From Anaerolineae bacterium (lineage in GTDB: Bacteria; Chloroflexota; Anaerolineae; Aggregatilineales; Phototrophicaceae): 64,000 nt of DNA. The translations under genes and the position numbers were made by a program. Below the pieces are notes generated by a model. That model had not been told where the DNA came from. It saw only the letters and a list, made by a program, of their open reading frames with translations, and searched no databases. Shown piece after piece: positions 42,991-51,563 of the stretch. The stretch is from positions 62,001-126,000 of the forward strand of contig JAJEBE010000021.1 in assembly GCA_022822545.1 (NCBI GenBank). The letters run 5' to 3'. Every line of letters starts with the position of its first letter. The stretch's first letter is position 1.

Positions 42991-44646
42991 ATGGAAGCAG
43001 ACGCAACTACGCGCGCCCCCGACCTCACGGTCGAAGAAATTCGGAAACTGGCATTGCCTCTGAGCACTCACATTCTCTCTGGCGAAGGCCTGCTGAACCG
43101 CTCAATCACTTGGACCACTGTCATCCACCCGGAAGACGATATTGCCTCCAAGAGCGTGCAGCGGCGTGAATTAATCTTGATCGCTCCACTGAGCAATCCA
43201 CCAAAGGCGCACAGTGATACCGAGCTCGTTCAGTGGTCGGCGAAGGTCGATGCCTCCGCTATCGTTTTCTGCGGCCTGGTGAGCACAACCGCGTTGGCGG
43301 AAGCCAAGTCATGTAATATGCCTGTCTTGTCCTTTTCCGACGATGTCCGGATACGCGAAGTAGAGAAGACGATCATCAGTCTGCTCGTCAATCGCAAGAG
43401 CCAGATCGAGCGACGGGGCACGCAGATATATCGTCAGTTGACGCAAATATCATCGCGCAACGAAGGGATGAACGAACTGATCGCGGCGATAGCGCGCGTG
43501 ACCAAGAAGACCGTCATTATCCAGGACAAGCGGTTGCACACGATTTCCCACAAGCTCCAGCCGAATCTGATAGGTATCTGGGACGATGTCGAATACTTCC
43601 TCAAGAAGCAAGACAACTTGCCGGTGGAACTGCATGACCGCCACCGGGTCGTGGAAGTTGATCCCCCGGTTCTGATGCAGGCGCTGCCGGTCTCCGGCGT
43701 TGCCCGCCTGGTCGCGCCGATCGTCACGAAGAATGTAGGGCGCGGCTATTTATCAATTGTCGGGCGAGAGAGCGATCTGGACGAAGTTGACCAACTGGTT
43801 TGCGAGCACGGCGCGGCCGCTTGCGCGCTGGAAATGGCGAAACAGAAGGCGGTAAATGAAACGGAAAAGAGACTTCGCGGCACGTTTCTGGATCGACTTC
43901 TGCTGGGTGACGTGACCCAACAGGAGGCAATTCGGCAAGGGGAGCGCTTTAGCCACAACATGACAGAAACCCACGTGGCTTTCGTCTTGTCCTGGAGCGG
44001 CGCCGATCAACCTTCTCTCCGACGGCTGGAAACCTTGGTCAATTCCATCATCGTCGCGCAAGAAGCTTCCGCTCTCGTTTGGACGCGGGAAAAAGAAGGC
44101 GAGGTGGTTGTATTCCACGCTACCGATGCCAGCGACCCTATCGATAATAGTTTGATGCTTTCGAACGCGTTCAGCCAGGAGGTCCGGCGGCAATACCCAC
44201 AGAATCGCGCTTCCATCGGCTTGGGCCAGGTAGCGCGTGATGTAAACACCTGGCGCTCAAGTTATCGCGATGCCGTGCAGGCTATGGAATTAGCGGAGCG
44301 CCTGCAAACCGATATTCCGCTATTCATTGGAGACCTCGGCGTATATCAATTGATCCTGAACCTGTCCGACCGTGAAAGGCTGAGCGACTTCTGCGAGAAC
44401 ACCCTGGGCTTGCTCACCGAATACGATATGCGGCAAAATGCCGATCTGATCAAGACGCTGGAAGCTTTCTTCAACTGCCACGGCAATTTGTCGCAGACCG
44501 CCGAATCGCTAATTGTTCATCGTAACACCTTGCTGTACCGGATGAATCGCATTAACGAAATCGCCGGTATCGACTTGAGCCGACCCGAAACCAGGCTCGC
44601 CCTTCATCTGGCCTTGACGATACGTCGACTACTAGCCGTCGCCTAA
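42991..44646 (+). CDS. PucR-family transcriptional regulator (paralog 1)
   Basis: PucR regulators control purine or nitrogen use; they sense a small molecule through an N-terminal PucR domain and a central GAF-like part, and bind DNA with a C-terminal HTH. The 551 residues show the N-terminal domain (LTVEEIRKLALPLSTHILSGEGLLN), a GAF-like middle (RGYLSIVGRESDLDEVDQLV), and the HTH near 493-540 (FFNCHGNLSQTAESLIVHRNTLLYRM). It points toward gltB, 291 bases away. Its effector is unknown. The second paralog at 49721-51376 has the same length and order. Confidence 0.9.
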   Translation: MEADATTRAPDLTVEEIRKLALPLSTHILSGEGLLNRSITWTTVIHPEDDIASKSVQRRELILIAPLSNPPKAHSDTELVQWSAKVDASAIVFCGLVSTTALAEAKSCNMPVLSFSDDVRIREVEKTIISLLVNRKSQIERRGTQIYRQLTQISSRNEGMNELIAAIARVTKKTVIIQDKRLHTISHKLQPNLIGIWDDVEYFLKKQDNLPVELHDRHRVVEVDPPVLMQALPVSGVARLVAPIVTKNVGRGYLSIVGRESDLDEVDQLVCEHGAAACALEMAKQKAVNETEKRLRGTFLDRLLLGDVTQQEAIRQGERFSHNMTETHVAFVLSWSGADQPSLRRLETLVNSIIVAQEASALVWTREKEGEVVVFHATDASDPIDNSLMLSNAFSQEVRRQYPQNRASIGLGQVARDVNTWRSSYRDAVQAMELAERLQTDIPLFIGDLGVYQLILNLSDRERLSDFCENTLGLLTEYDMRQNADLIKTLEAFFNCHGNLSQTAESLIVHRNTLLYRMNRINEIAGIDLSRPETRLALHLALTIRRLLAVA

Positions 44647-44790
44647 CCTGCGACCGGGCCGCGCGCGCTACAATTGTTGAGACGGGTAAAAATGTGAGAC
44701 GCGCGGATGGTGACAAGCAATAATGATTATGCCCTGTATCTTGTACAAATTGCCCAAATATACACACTTAATATCCATGACTTCTAGCAA

Positions 44791-44819
44791 TTGAGACGTT
44801 TTTTTATGCCTGGTACAAT
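44791..44819 (+). promoter_or_regulatory. gltB: Promoter of gltB
   Basis: TTGAGA (44791-44796) and TACAAT (44814-44819) are separated by 17 bases. The start would be near 44826, leaving a leader of about 112 bases before the ATG at 44938, which is preceded by AAGGGGATGAG. The upstream AT-rich sequence between the PucR gene and this promoter could hold regulator sites, but no clear operator is visible. Confidence 0.75.
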
Positions 44820-44937
44820 AGTGTATAAGATTCGTTTAATCCTATTAGCGGGAATCAAAGGCATCGATGCATTCGATTTAATGCGCGCGTCAGATAATCT
44901 TATTGTCGGGACCGTTACGTTTGAAAGGGGATGAGAT

Positions 44938-47900
44938 ATGACTGCCTTGCCAAATCCTTCCTACGACGATCCCTTTGCCGATCTTCATCCCATTGATCGC
45001 GAGCATCGCGATGCTTGCGCTCTCATCTGCTCCGTGCGCAAAGGCGGGCAAGCCACACACGGCAACGTCAAGCGCACAATTGAAGCGCTTACCCGCATGG
45101 GGCACCGAACCGGCTACATAAATGGCGAGGGCGATGGCGTCGGTGTCTTGACCGACATACCGCGGCAACTTTGGACGAAGTGGTTAGCCGAGGCTGGCCT
45201 GCGCTCATCGCTGGCGACCGACCGCAATTTTTGGGTCGCGCACGTTATGATTCCGGCACACGATCGCGCGCGGTCGCAAAATGTCGTTGACCAGATTTGC
45301 CGTCAAATTAGCGAGGCCGGTCTGCACATTTTAGTCGACCGAGCCGGCAAGGTGAATCGACAGATATTGGGGCCCAACGCCGAGAAGAACGAGCCTGTCT
45401 TTTGGCAGATAGCCGGTATCAACGGGCAAGTCCCATCTGGCGACCTCGACCAGACCCTCTTTGAACTGCAGGTTCAATTGGAGCGAGAGTTGGAAGTTCA
45501 CTTTCCTTCTTTCTCGTCCCATAGCGTCGTGTATAAGGTACAAGGCACGATCGAAATACTGCGGCGCTATTACCCGGAATTGCGCGACCCCGATTACGCT
45601 TCGGCAATCACAATGGGGCACGCGCGTTACAGCACCAATACCAATCCCATATTTGAGCGCGCCCAGCCTTTTAATTTGATTGGCCACAACGGCGAGTTCA
45701 ATACGATTTCCCGGTTCCGTTTGGAATCGGAAATGCTTGATTTTCCGATGATCGACAGCGGTTCCGATTCGCAAGATGTCGACCGCACGATTTACGCTTT
45801 GTGCATGCGCTATGGTCTGGATCTGGTAGAGGCGATGGAACTCATCTTCCCGCCATTCAAACACGATCTGATTCAGAACGTGCCAGAGATTCACACGATG
45901 TACGACGAGATGCGCCAATCTTTCGGGCCCTTTGCGCAGGGTCCGGCCGCAGTCGTCGCGCGCCTTGGAAACCAGGCCGTGTTCAGCGTAGATGCCTTGG
46001 GGCTGCGCCCGCTTTGGTATGGCGAGACGGAGAAGGAACACTTTATCACATCGGAACGTGGCGTTTATGCCCTGGATTCGATGTCGATCAGCCCCAAGCC
46101 GATGGCCCCAGGCGAGAAGATTGCGATGACCGTCAACACCGGGCAAGCCATCGAGGTGATGGATTATCCGGCGATTCAGCAGTACGTCTACAGCAAATAC
46201 CGTGACCGCAAACCCTATGAATCCGCTCCCGGCGGCATCTGGCTCGCGGACTCCACAACAAGCCCGCCCGCCACTGGAAACGGCTTCCCCATGCACAATG
46301 GCGGCAATGGCGGCCAGCAAGTGCAGGCGCAACCGGCGCCGGCAGCCGTGCTTGAGCGCGTCGCCGAGCCAGTGAAAACCGCGACGAAACTGCCCTGGTC
46401 TGATTCACCAGTGAAGGTCAACGCCGCTGTTATGTCGGGCTTCGGTTGGGAGCGTTACCATGTGGAGATCGTCTCGAGTTTATCGCAAAACGGAAAAGAA
46501 CAGATCGGTTCGCTCGGTTGGGACGGTCCGCTCGCCGCTTTGAGCAACACGCGCACAAACCTGGCTGATTTCTTCAAAGAGACCATCGCTGTGGTCACCA
46601 ATCCCAGTATCGATCGTGAACGGGAGCAAGCGCAATTCTCGTCGCAAACCTTAATTGGTTGTCGGCCCGAGATCGCCGCTGGGCGTGAAGATGACGCCAC
46701 GCTAATCCGGCTGCAGATCCCTCTGCTTTTGGGCGCAATTCCTGAATTTGATGGCGTGGAAACCGTTCGAGATATTGCTGCAAAATACGGCACCATGCTG
46801 CTTGAAGACCTGGTTAATGTCTTTGACGAAAAGACCGCTTTCCTTTCAATGGGCTGCCCGATGGATACCACTGTCGATCTGGCGGTGGAAGCCTTGCAGA
46901 AGCGCGCGGTAGACGCCGTCACCAACGGGGCGCAGTGCATCGTTCTTGATGACAACGCCATCGCGACCGGGGAGGAGCTTTATGTTGACCCGTTGCTCGC
47001 TGTAGCAGCGATCGACAAAGCTTTGCGCCAGTCGGATACGACGCCGAACCTGCGGCGCCGCGCCGGGATCGTGGTGCGCTCCGGGGCGCTGCGCGACCTG
47101 CACGACCTGGCTATCTGTCTCAGTCTTGGCGCGAACGCCATCCTGCCTTACGCGTTGTACGCGGTCGGTTTGGGTACGGCGCCACGCGGCAGCAGACGGC
47201 CGCTTGAAGAGGCGCATGTAATAACCGCTCTCGGCAATACTTTGACGGCTGCGCGCGCGGGCTTGCAGAAAATCACCTCGACGGTAGGCTGCCATGAACT
47301 GCGCGGCTATGGCCATAGCTTCAGTTCCATCGGCTTGTCGCGAAATATCGCAAACATGCTCGGCACCCCCAATTACTTCGGCTCCACGGGACGCGGCTTG
47401 ACCTGGACTTCAATCTATGAAGACGCGCAAGAACGGGCGGGTGAATTTCGCGGCGAAACGCGGGCGCGCCTGAAGAATCCCGAACGCTTCTATCCCAAGA
47501 TGTGGAAGAAGGCCGAAGCAGTCGCGCATGGTGAAATGCAGTTTGATGATTACACGGAAACCTTGCTCGGCCTGGAAAACAAGATGCCGGTCTCGCTGCG
47601 CCATATCCTTGGACTGCAGGAATGTGACGCGCCTATCAAGGCGGAAGAAGTTGATATCAGCATCAAGGGCTACGATATGCCTGTCTTGATTAGCGCGATG
47701 TCCTTCGGCTCTCAGGGCGAACTGGCATACCGTTCCTACGCGGAAGCCGCGCATCTGCTAAACATAATTTGTATGAACGGCGAAGGTGGCGAGATTCACG
47801 ACATCCTCGGCCGGCACCCGCGCAACCGCGGGCAGCAAGTCGCCTCCGGTCGTTTTGGCGTGAACATCGCTTTTTTGAACGCGGCCGATTATATCGAAAT

Positions 47901-49641
47901 CAAGATCGGCCAAGGCGCCAAGCCGGGCGAAGGCGGGCACCTGCCCGGCTACAAAGTTACGGAACAGATCGCAGCCGTCCGCAGCACTACGCCGGGCGTC
48001 GGCTTGATCTCGCCGAGCAATAATCATGATCTCTATTCGATTGAGGATCTGGCTCAGCTGATCGACGAGCTAAAGACAGCCAATCCTCATGCCAAGGTCT
48101 CGGTTAAATTGCCAGTCGTGCCGGGCATCGGCATCATCGCTGTTGGCGTTGCCAAGGCGGGCGCCGATATCATCACCATCACCGGTTACACCGGCGGCAC
48201 CGGCGCAGCGCGGGCACATGCCTTGCGTCACGTGGGTTTGCCCGCCGAAATCGGAGTCTGGCTGGCGCATGGCCATCTGATTGAGAGTGGTTTGCGCGAC
48301 GATGTGGAGATCTGGGTCGATGGCGGCATGAAGAGCGGCCGCGATGTTATCAAGATGGTATGCTTGGGCGCCAACCGGGTCGGCTTTGCGACGCTGGCGA
48401 TGGTCGCCTTGGGTTGCACGATTTGCCGCGGCTGCCAGGATGGCACCTGCCACGTCGGCATAACGACGCATGTTAAGACCAAAGAAGAGGCGGAGAAGCG
48501 CAATTTCAAGGCATTCCGGCCCTTTGAGGAACGCGGATCGCCAGACAGCATCGTGCACATGTTTGACGCGCTTGCCGATGACATCCGCAAATGGCTGGCG
48601 AAGATGGGCATTAGCAATCTGCAGGAAATTGTCGGCCGCGCCGACCTCCTGTTTCAGCGTTCGCATCACGACCGCATCGACCTGAGCTACCTGCTGAAAC
48701 CGGTCCCGCGCGCGCAAAAGACTCCCGCGCAGCCGGGCGGCCGGCGCGTCACTCGTCCGCGCAACACTGTGAGCAAACAGATTACCGATATCGTCTCGGA
48801 ATATGTCGAAAGAGGCGAATACGAGTTGACCTACGATGATGAGCAGGTCATGGCGATGGATAGAGCATTGGGCACGCATCTGGCGGGCGCCATCAAGCGC
48901 ATGGCGGTTCCACAGACGAATCGTATCCGCGCTATCAACCTGAGCTTCAGCAATTCTGCCATCCCGGGCAACGGGCTCGCCGCCTTCATTGATGATCCTG
49001 TCAATGTGCTGGTGGAAGGCGGCGCCCAAGATGGCGTCGGCAAATGCGCTGCCGGCAGCAAGGTTGCCATCCTCAAGGGCCTCAATCACAATGGGCGGCG
49101 GCTCGATGGCTCCGTGGGCAAGAGCTTCGCCTATGGCGCGCAAGGTGGTCTGTTCATAGTGCAAGGCGATGCCGATACTCGCGCTTGTATCAGAATGAGT
49201 GGCGCGGATGTCGTCTTCGGCGGCGAAATCAGCGAACCGCTCAACGACAGCCTAGGCGGCTTGGGCGCGCGGGCGAACCTCAAAGGCTACGCCTTCGAAT
49301 ACATGACCTCAGGTCGCGCGGTGGTTTTAGGCGACCCCGGTCCCTGGATGTGCGCCGGCATGACCGGCGGCGTCGTTTACCAGCGTATTCAGCCGCAGAT
49401 GGGCTTGACGCTTGACGCCATACGCAATCGCATCGCCTCCGGCTCCGTCGTCGAAATCCAGCCGCTGGATGAGGACGGGCAGGATGATGTACACGAATTG
49501 CTGAACGCCTACATTCGCACCCTGGAAGAAAACCACCAGTCGGAAGCGGCGGAACCGCTCTATGCCTTGCTGCGGCGGCCCGGCGATCACTTCGTCAAGA
49601 TCGCCCCGCCAATGGCGCACAAGATCGTCAACGAAAGCTGA
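44938..49641 (+). CDS. gltB: Glutamate synthase large chain (GltB type)
   Basis: Glutamate synthase makes glutamate from glutamine and 2-oxoglutarate. The 1567 residues hold a class II glutamine amidotransferase domain with candidate nucleophile C27 (DACALICSV) and MGHRTGYINGEGDGVGVL, then a low-complexity linker (~435-475) and the central domain. The FMN domain runs from ~888 (PVLISAMSFGSQ, TGYTGGTGAARA). Iron-sulfur cysteines are C1160, C1163, C1166 and C1171, and the C-terminal beta-helix begins near 1320. C27 lacks the usual CGVG surround and would follow a 26-residue propeptide, so it needs checking. No gltD is adjacent, so the electron donor must be elsewhere. Two PucR genes flank it. 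Confidence 0.93.
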   Translation: MTALPNPSYDDPFADLHPIDREHRDACALICSVRKGGQATHGNVKRTIEALTRMGHRTGYINGEGDGVGVLTDIPRQLWTKWLAEAGLRSSLATDRNFWVAHVMIPAHDRARSQNVVDQICRQISEAGLHILVDRAGKVNRQILGPNAEKNEPVFWQIAGINGQVPSGDLDQTLFELQVQLERELEVHFPSFSSHSVVYKVQGTIEILRRYYPELRDPDYASAITMGHARYSTNTNPIFERAQPFNLIGHNGEFNTISRFRLESEMLDFPMIDSGSDSQDVDRTIYALCMRYGLDLVEAMELIFPPFKHDLIQNVPEIHTMYDEMRQSFGPFAQGPAAVVARLGNQAVFSVDALGLRPLWYGETEKEHFITSERGVYALDSMSISPKPMAPGEKIAMTVNTGQAIEVMDYPAIQQYVYSKYRDRKPYESAPGGIWLADSTTSPPATGNGFPMHNGGNGGQQVQAQPAPAAVLERVAEPVKTATKLPWSDSPVKVNAAVMSGFGWERYHVEIVSSLSQNGKEQIGSLGWDGPLAALSNTRTNLADFFKETIAVVTNPSIDREREQAQFSSQTLIGCRPEIAAGREDDATLIRLQIPLLLGAIPEFDGVETVRDIAAKYGTMLLEDLVNVFDEKTAFLSMGCPMDTTVDLAVEALQKRAVDAVTNGAQCIVLDDNAIATGEELYVDPLLAVAAIDKALRQSDTTPNLRRRAGIVVRSGALRDLHDLAICLSLGANAILPYALYAVGLGTAPRGSRRPLEEAHVITALGNTLTAARAGLQKITSTVGCHELRGYGHSFSSIGLSRNIANMLGTPNYFGSTGRGLTWTSIYEDAQERAGEFRGETRARLKNPERFYPKMWKKAEAVAHGEMQFDDYTETLLGLENKMPVSLRHILGLQECDAPIKAEEVDISIKGYDMPVLISAMSFGSQGELAYRSYAEAAHLLNIICMNGEGGEIHDILGRHPRNRGQQVASGRFGVNIAFLNAADYIEIKIGQGAKPGEGGHLPGYKVTEQIAAVRSTTPGVGLISPSNNHDLYSIEDLAQLIDELKTANPHAKVSVKLPVVPGIGIIAVGVAKAGADIITITGYTGGTGAARAHALRHVGLPAEIGVWLAHGHLIESGLRDDVEIWVDGGMKSGRDVIKMVCLGANRVGFATLAMVALGCTICRGCQDGTCHVGITTHVKTKEEAEKRNFKAFRPFEERGSPDSIVHMFDALADDIRKWLAKMGISNLQEIVGRADLLFQRSHHDRIDLSYLLKPVPRAQKTPAQPGGRRVTRPRNTVSKQITDIVSEYVERGEYELTYDDEQVMAMDRALGTHLAGAIKRMAVPQTNRIRAINLSFSNSAIPGNGLAAFIDDPVNVLVEGGAQDGVGKCAAGSKVAILKGLNHNGRRLDGSVGKSFAYGAQGGLFIVQGDADTRACIRMSGADVVFGGEISEPLNDSLGGLGARANLKGYAFEYMTSGRAVVLGDPGPWMCAGMTGGVVYQRIQPQMGLTLDAIRNRIASGSVVEIQPLDEDGQDDVHELLNAYIRTLEENHQSEAAEPLYALLRRPGDHFVKIAPPMAHKIVNES

Positions 49642-49665
49642 GCCCCAAGAGACTGACAAAACTAA

Positions 49666-49697
49666 AAGTTGCTGAGTTAAAGTTCAGCAGCTTTTCT
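49666..49697 (+). terminator. Terminator after gltB
   Basis: AAGTTGCTGA (49666-49675) pairs with TCAGCAGCTT (49684-49693) with one G-U wobble, around an eight-base loop, followed by TTCTC. It lies 24 bases beyond the gltB stop, between convergent genes, so it could also end the second PucR transcript. The T tract is short. Confidence 0.65.
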
Positions 49698-49720
49698 CGC
49701 ATCTATACCGAGCATACCGT

Positions 49721-51376
49721 CTAGACCGGCGATGTCTCGCTCGGGAGCGTCGCCAAGACTCGCTGCGTCTTCAGCGCCAAATGCAGTATCAGCCGGTTAT
49801 CGGAATCATCCAGGTCCAGCTCGGTCAAATCGGAGATGCGCTCCAGCCGGTATACAAGCGTGTTGCGATGCACGTCAAGGTCTTGCGCCGCTTTCGCTAG
49901 GTTGCCATTGGCGGCGAAGAAACCACTCAAGGTGCGAATGAGGTCGCTCTGTTTGCGCTGGTCATGCGCCAGCAAGGGACCCAGCGCGTCCTGATGAAAA
50001 CGCTGCAAGTGCCCCAGGTTACGTTCTTTTAACGCCAGCAACAACTGATACAACTTAAGATCGCCATAATATGTCGTCGAATCACAATCGCTCAACTCAT
50101 CGGCTATGCCAACCGCGTCTTTCGCCTCGCGATAAGCATCGCGCAAGCTGGAGAGACCCGTCGCGGGACGGCTTATACCCGCCGCCACCACCATATCCGG
50201 ACTGCGCTGAGCAAGCTGCGCTCGCACCGCTTCAATTGACGATCGCGTCCGCGCCAAAGCGTTTCCGTCTTCATTATCCAGCGGATAGAGGGCGACAACC
50301 ACATCGACATATTGCCCTACCGCGCCATTGATCCCGCGGCGTGAGATATCGTCGCGCACCAATGAGATCACCGATTTCAGACGCATTGATTGCCGCGCCT
50401 GGGAAACGGCGCGATAAACCGCCACTACGTATTGCGATGTCGGTTCAAAGCCGGCTTGCTGCGCGCGCGTCCGCAATAGGTCATCATCGGCGGGGGTTCC
50501 GCTCAGCCACATCTGGATCCAGTCGCCTCGCGTCTGTTCGACGGCGGAGGCAATCGCGCGGTTCTTGGCCATTTCAATCGCGCAGACATCGGCGCCATAG
50601 GTCAATAACAGCCGGTCAAATTCGTTTAAGCTGTCATCGCCGTCAATCAAGGACAAGTATCCGGCAACGCGCTTCTCGACCTTGAGGACGATCGTATAGC
50701 CGAGAGGGCTGGAGCTGATTACCCCGAGCGCCGAGGGCGCATCATTTTCAATCCAATCTCTAAAACTTTCGGCGTCGGCCAGGATTGCCGGGCTACGCCC
50801 ATTCAAGGCGCGGCGACCCAAAAAAGGCATTATCTGCGCGATCAGAGTGCCTGCATCATTGTGGATTGCCAGCGGCTTGCCGGTTGACCGGGACAGCACT
50901 TGCAAGAGGCTGTTGAGATCACGATTTTCCGCGGCCAGGCGCGTCAACTGCCGCTGAATCTCAATGGCGCGTTCTGTCAAGCGTGCCGTCTGATTGAGGA
51001 TGAGCGCATTCACCGCGCGCTCAATCGAGGTCAGGCTCGCTTCCTCCGGCACAGATAGGAGAGCAACCCCGCATTCATTTGCCGCGTCGACAGCCTCCTG
51101 GCTGGCTGGTCCAGTGGTCAATACAGCGCTCACCTTGAAATCCGCCAGCTGACGCAAGACGCTGGACAAGGTCAGCCGGCTGTCAAAACTGCGCAAGACA
51201 TCCATGGACACAAGCGCCAATTCACCGCCATAGATATCGGGAAACACCGGCGGCTGCGCTCGAATGGTTACCGACCAGTTGACTTTCTTCTCGGGATCGC
51301 CAGCCACGATGCTCGCGCCCAAAGGCAAAGAGTAACGAAGCAAGGACTGTAAAGACGCTACGTTCTTATCTGACAT
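49721..51376 (-). CDS. PucR-family transcriptional regulator (paralog 2)
   Basis: The 551-residue protein has the same layout as the one at 42991: an N-terminal ligand domain (LRYSLPLGASIVAGDPEKKVNWSVT), a central GAF-like part (AGYLSLIDGDDSLNEFDRLLLTYG), and a C-terminal HTH (FFAANGNLAKAAQDLDVHRNTLVYRLERI). It is convergent with gltB. The identical length, shared domains and position around gltB point to a duplicated regulator pair. Both may sense nitrogen or purine status, but the ligands are not conserved enough to tell. Confidence 0.9.
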   Translation of the reverse strand: MSDKNVASLQSLLRYSLPLGASIVAGDPEKKVNWSVTIRAQPPVFPDIYGGELALVSMDVLRSFDSRLTLSSVLRQLADFKVSAVLTTGPASQEAVDAANECGVALLSVPEEASLTSIERAVNALILNQTARLTERAIEIQRQLTRLAAENRDLNSLLQVLSRSTGKPLAIHNDAGTLIAQIMPFLGRRALNGRSPAILADAESFRDWIENDAPSALGVISSSPLGYTIVLKVEKRVAGYLSLIDGDDSLNEFDRLLLTYGADVCAIEMAKNRAIASAVEQTRGDWIQMWLSGTPADDDLLRTRAQQAGFEPTSQYVVAVYRAVSQARQSMRLKSVISLVRDDISRRGINGAVGQYVDVVVALYPLDNEDGNALARTRSSIEAVRAQLAQRSPDMVVAAGISRPATGLSSLRDAYREAKDAVGIADELSDCDSTTYYGDLKLYQLLLALKERNLGHLQRFHQDALGPLLAHDQRKQSDLIRTLSGFFAANGNLAKAAQDLDVHRNTLVYRLERISDLTELDLDDSDNRLILHLALKTQRVLATLPSETSPV

Positions 51377-51498
51377 AACTAGATTTCACTCTGGCCTTCA
51401 TTGAATTTTCAGATCGAAAGAGCACCATTTTCCGTGAAATAACCAAGGTGGGTCACAGTATTTGTACGACATCACCAATTGTAGAGCAAATGCAATAC

Positions 51499-51537
51499 AA
51501 AAAAACAGGGCAAATTTAGTCTGAGAATCTGCCCTGT
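51499..51537 (-). terminator. Terminator of ileS
   Basis: ACAGGGCA (51505-51512) and TGCCCTGT (51530-51537) form a perfect 8-bp stem with a 17-base loop. On the minus strand, the orientation of ileS, the stem is followed by a run of T (51499-51505). It lies 27 bases beyond the ileS stop. Confidence 0.8.
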
Positions 51538-51563
51538 CAAAGTTCTTGGTCAACTTCTACAAG

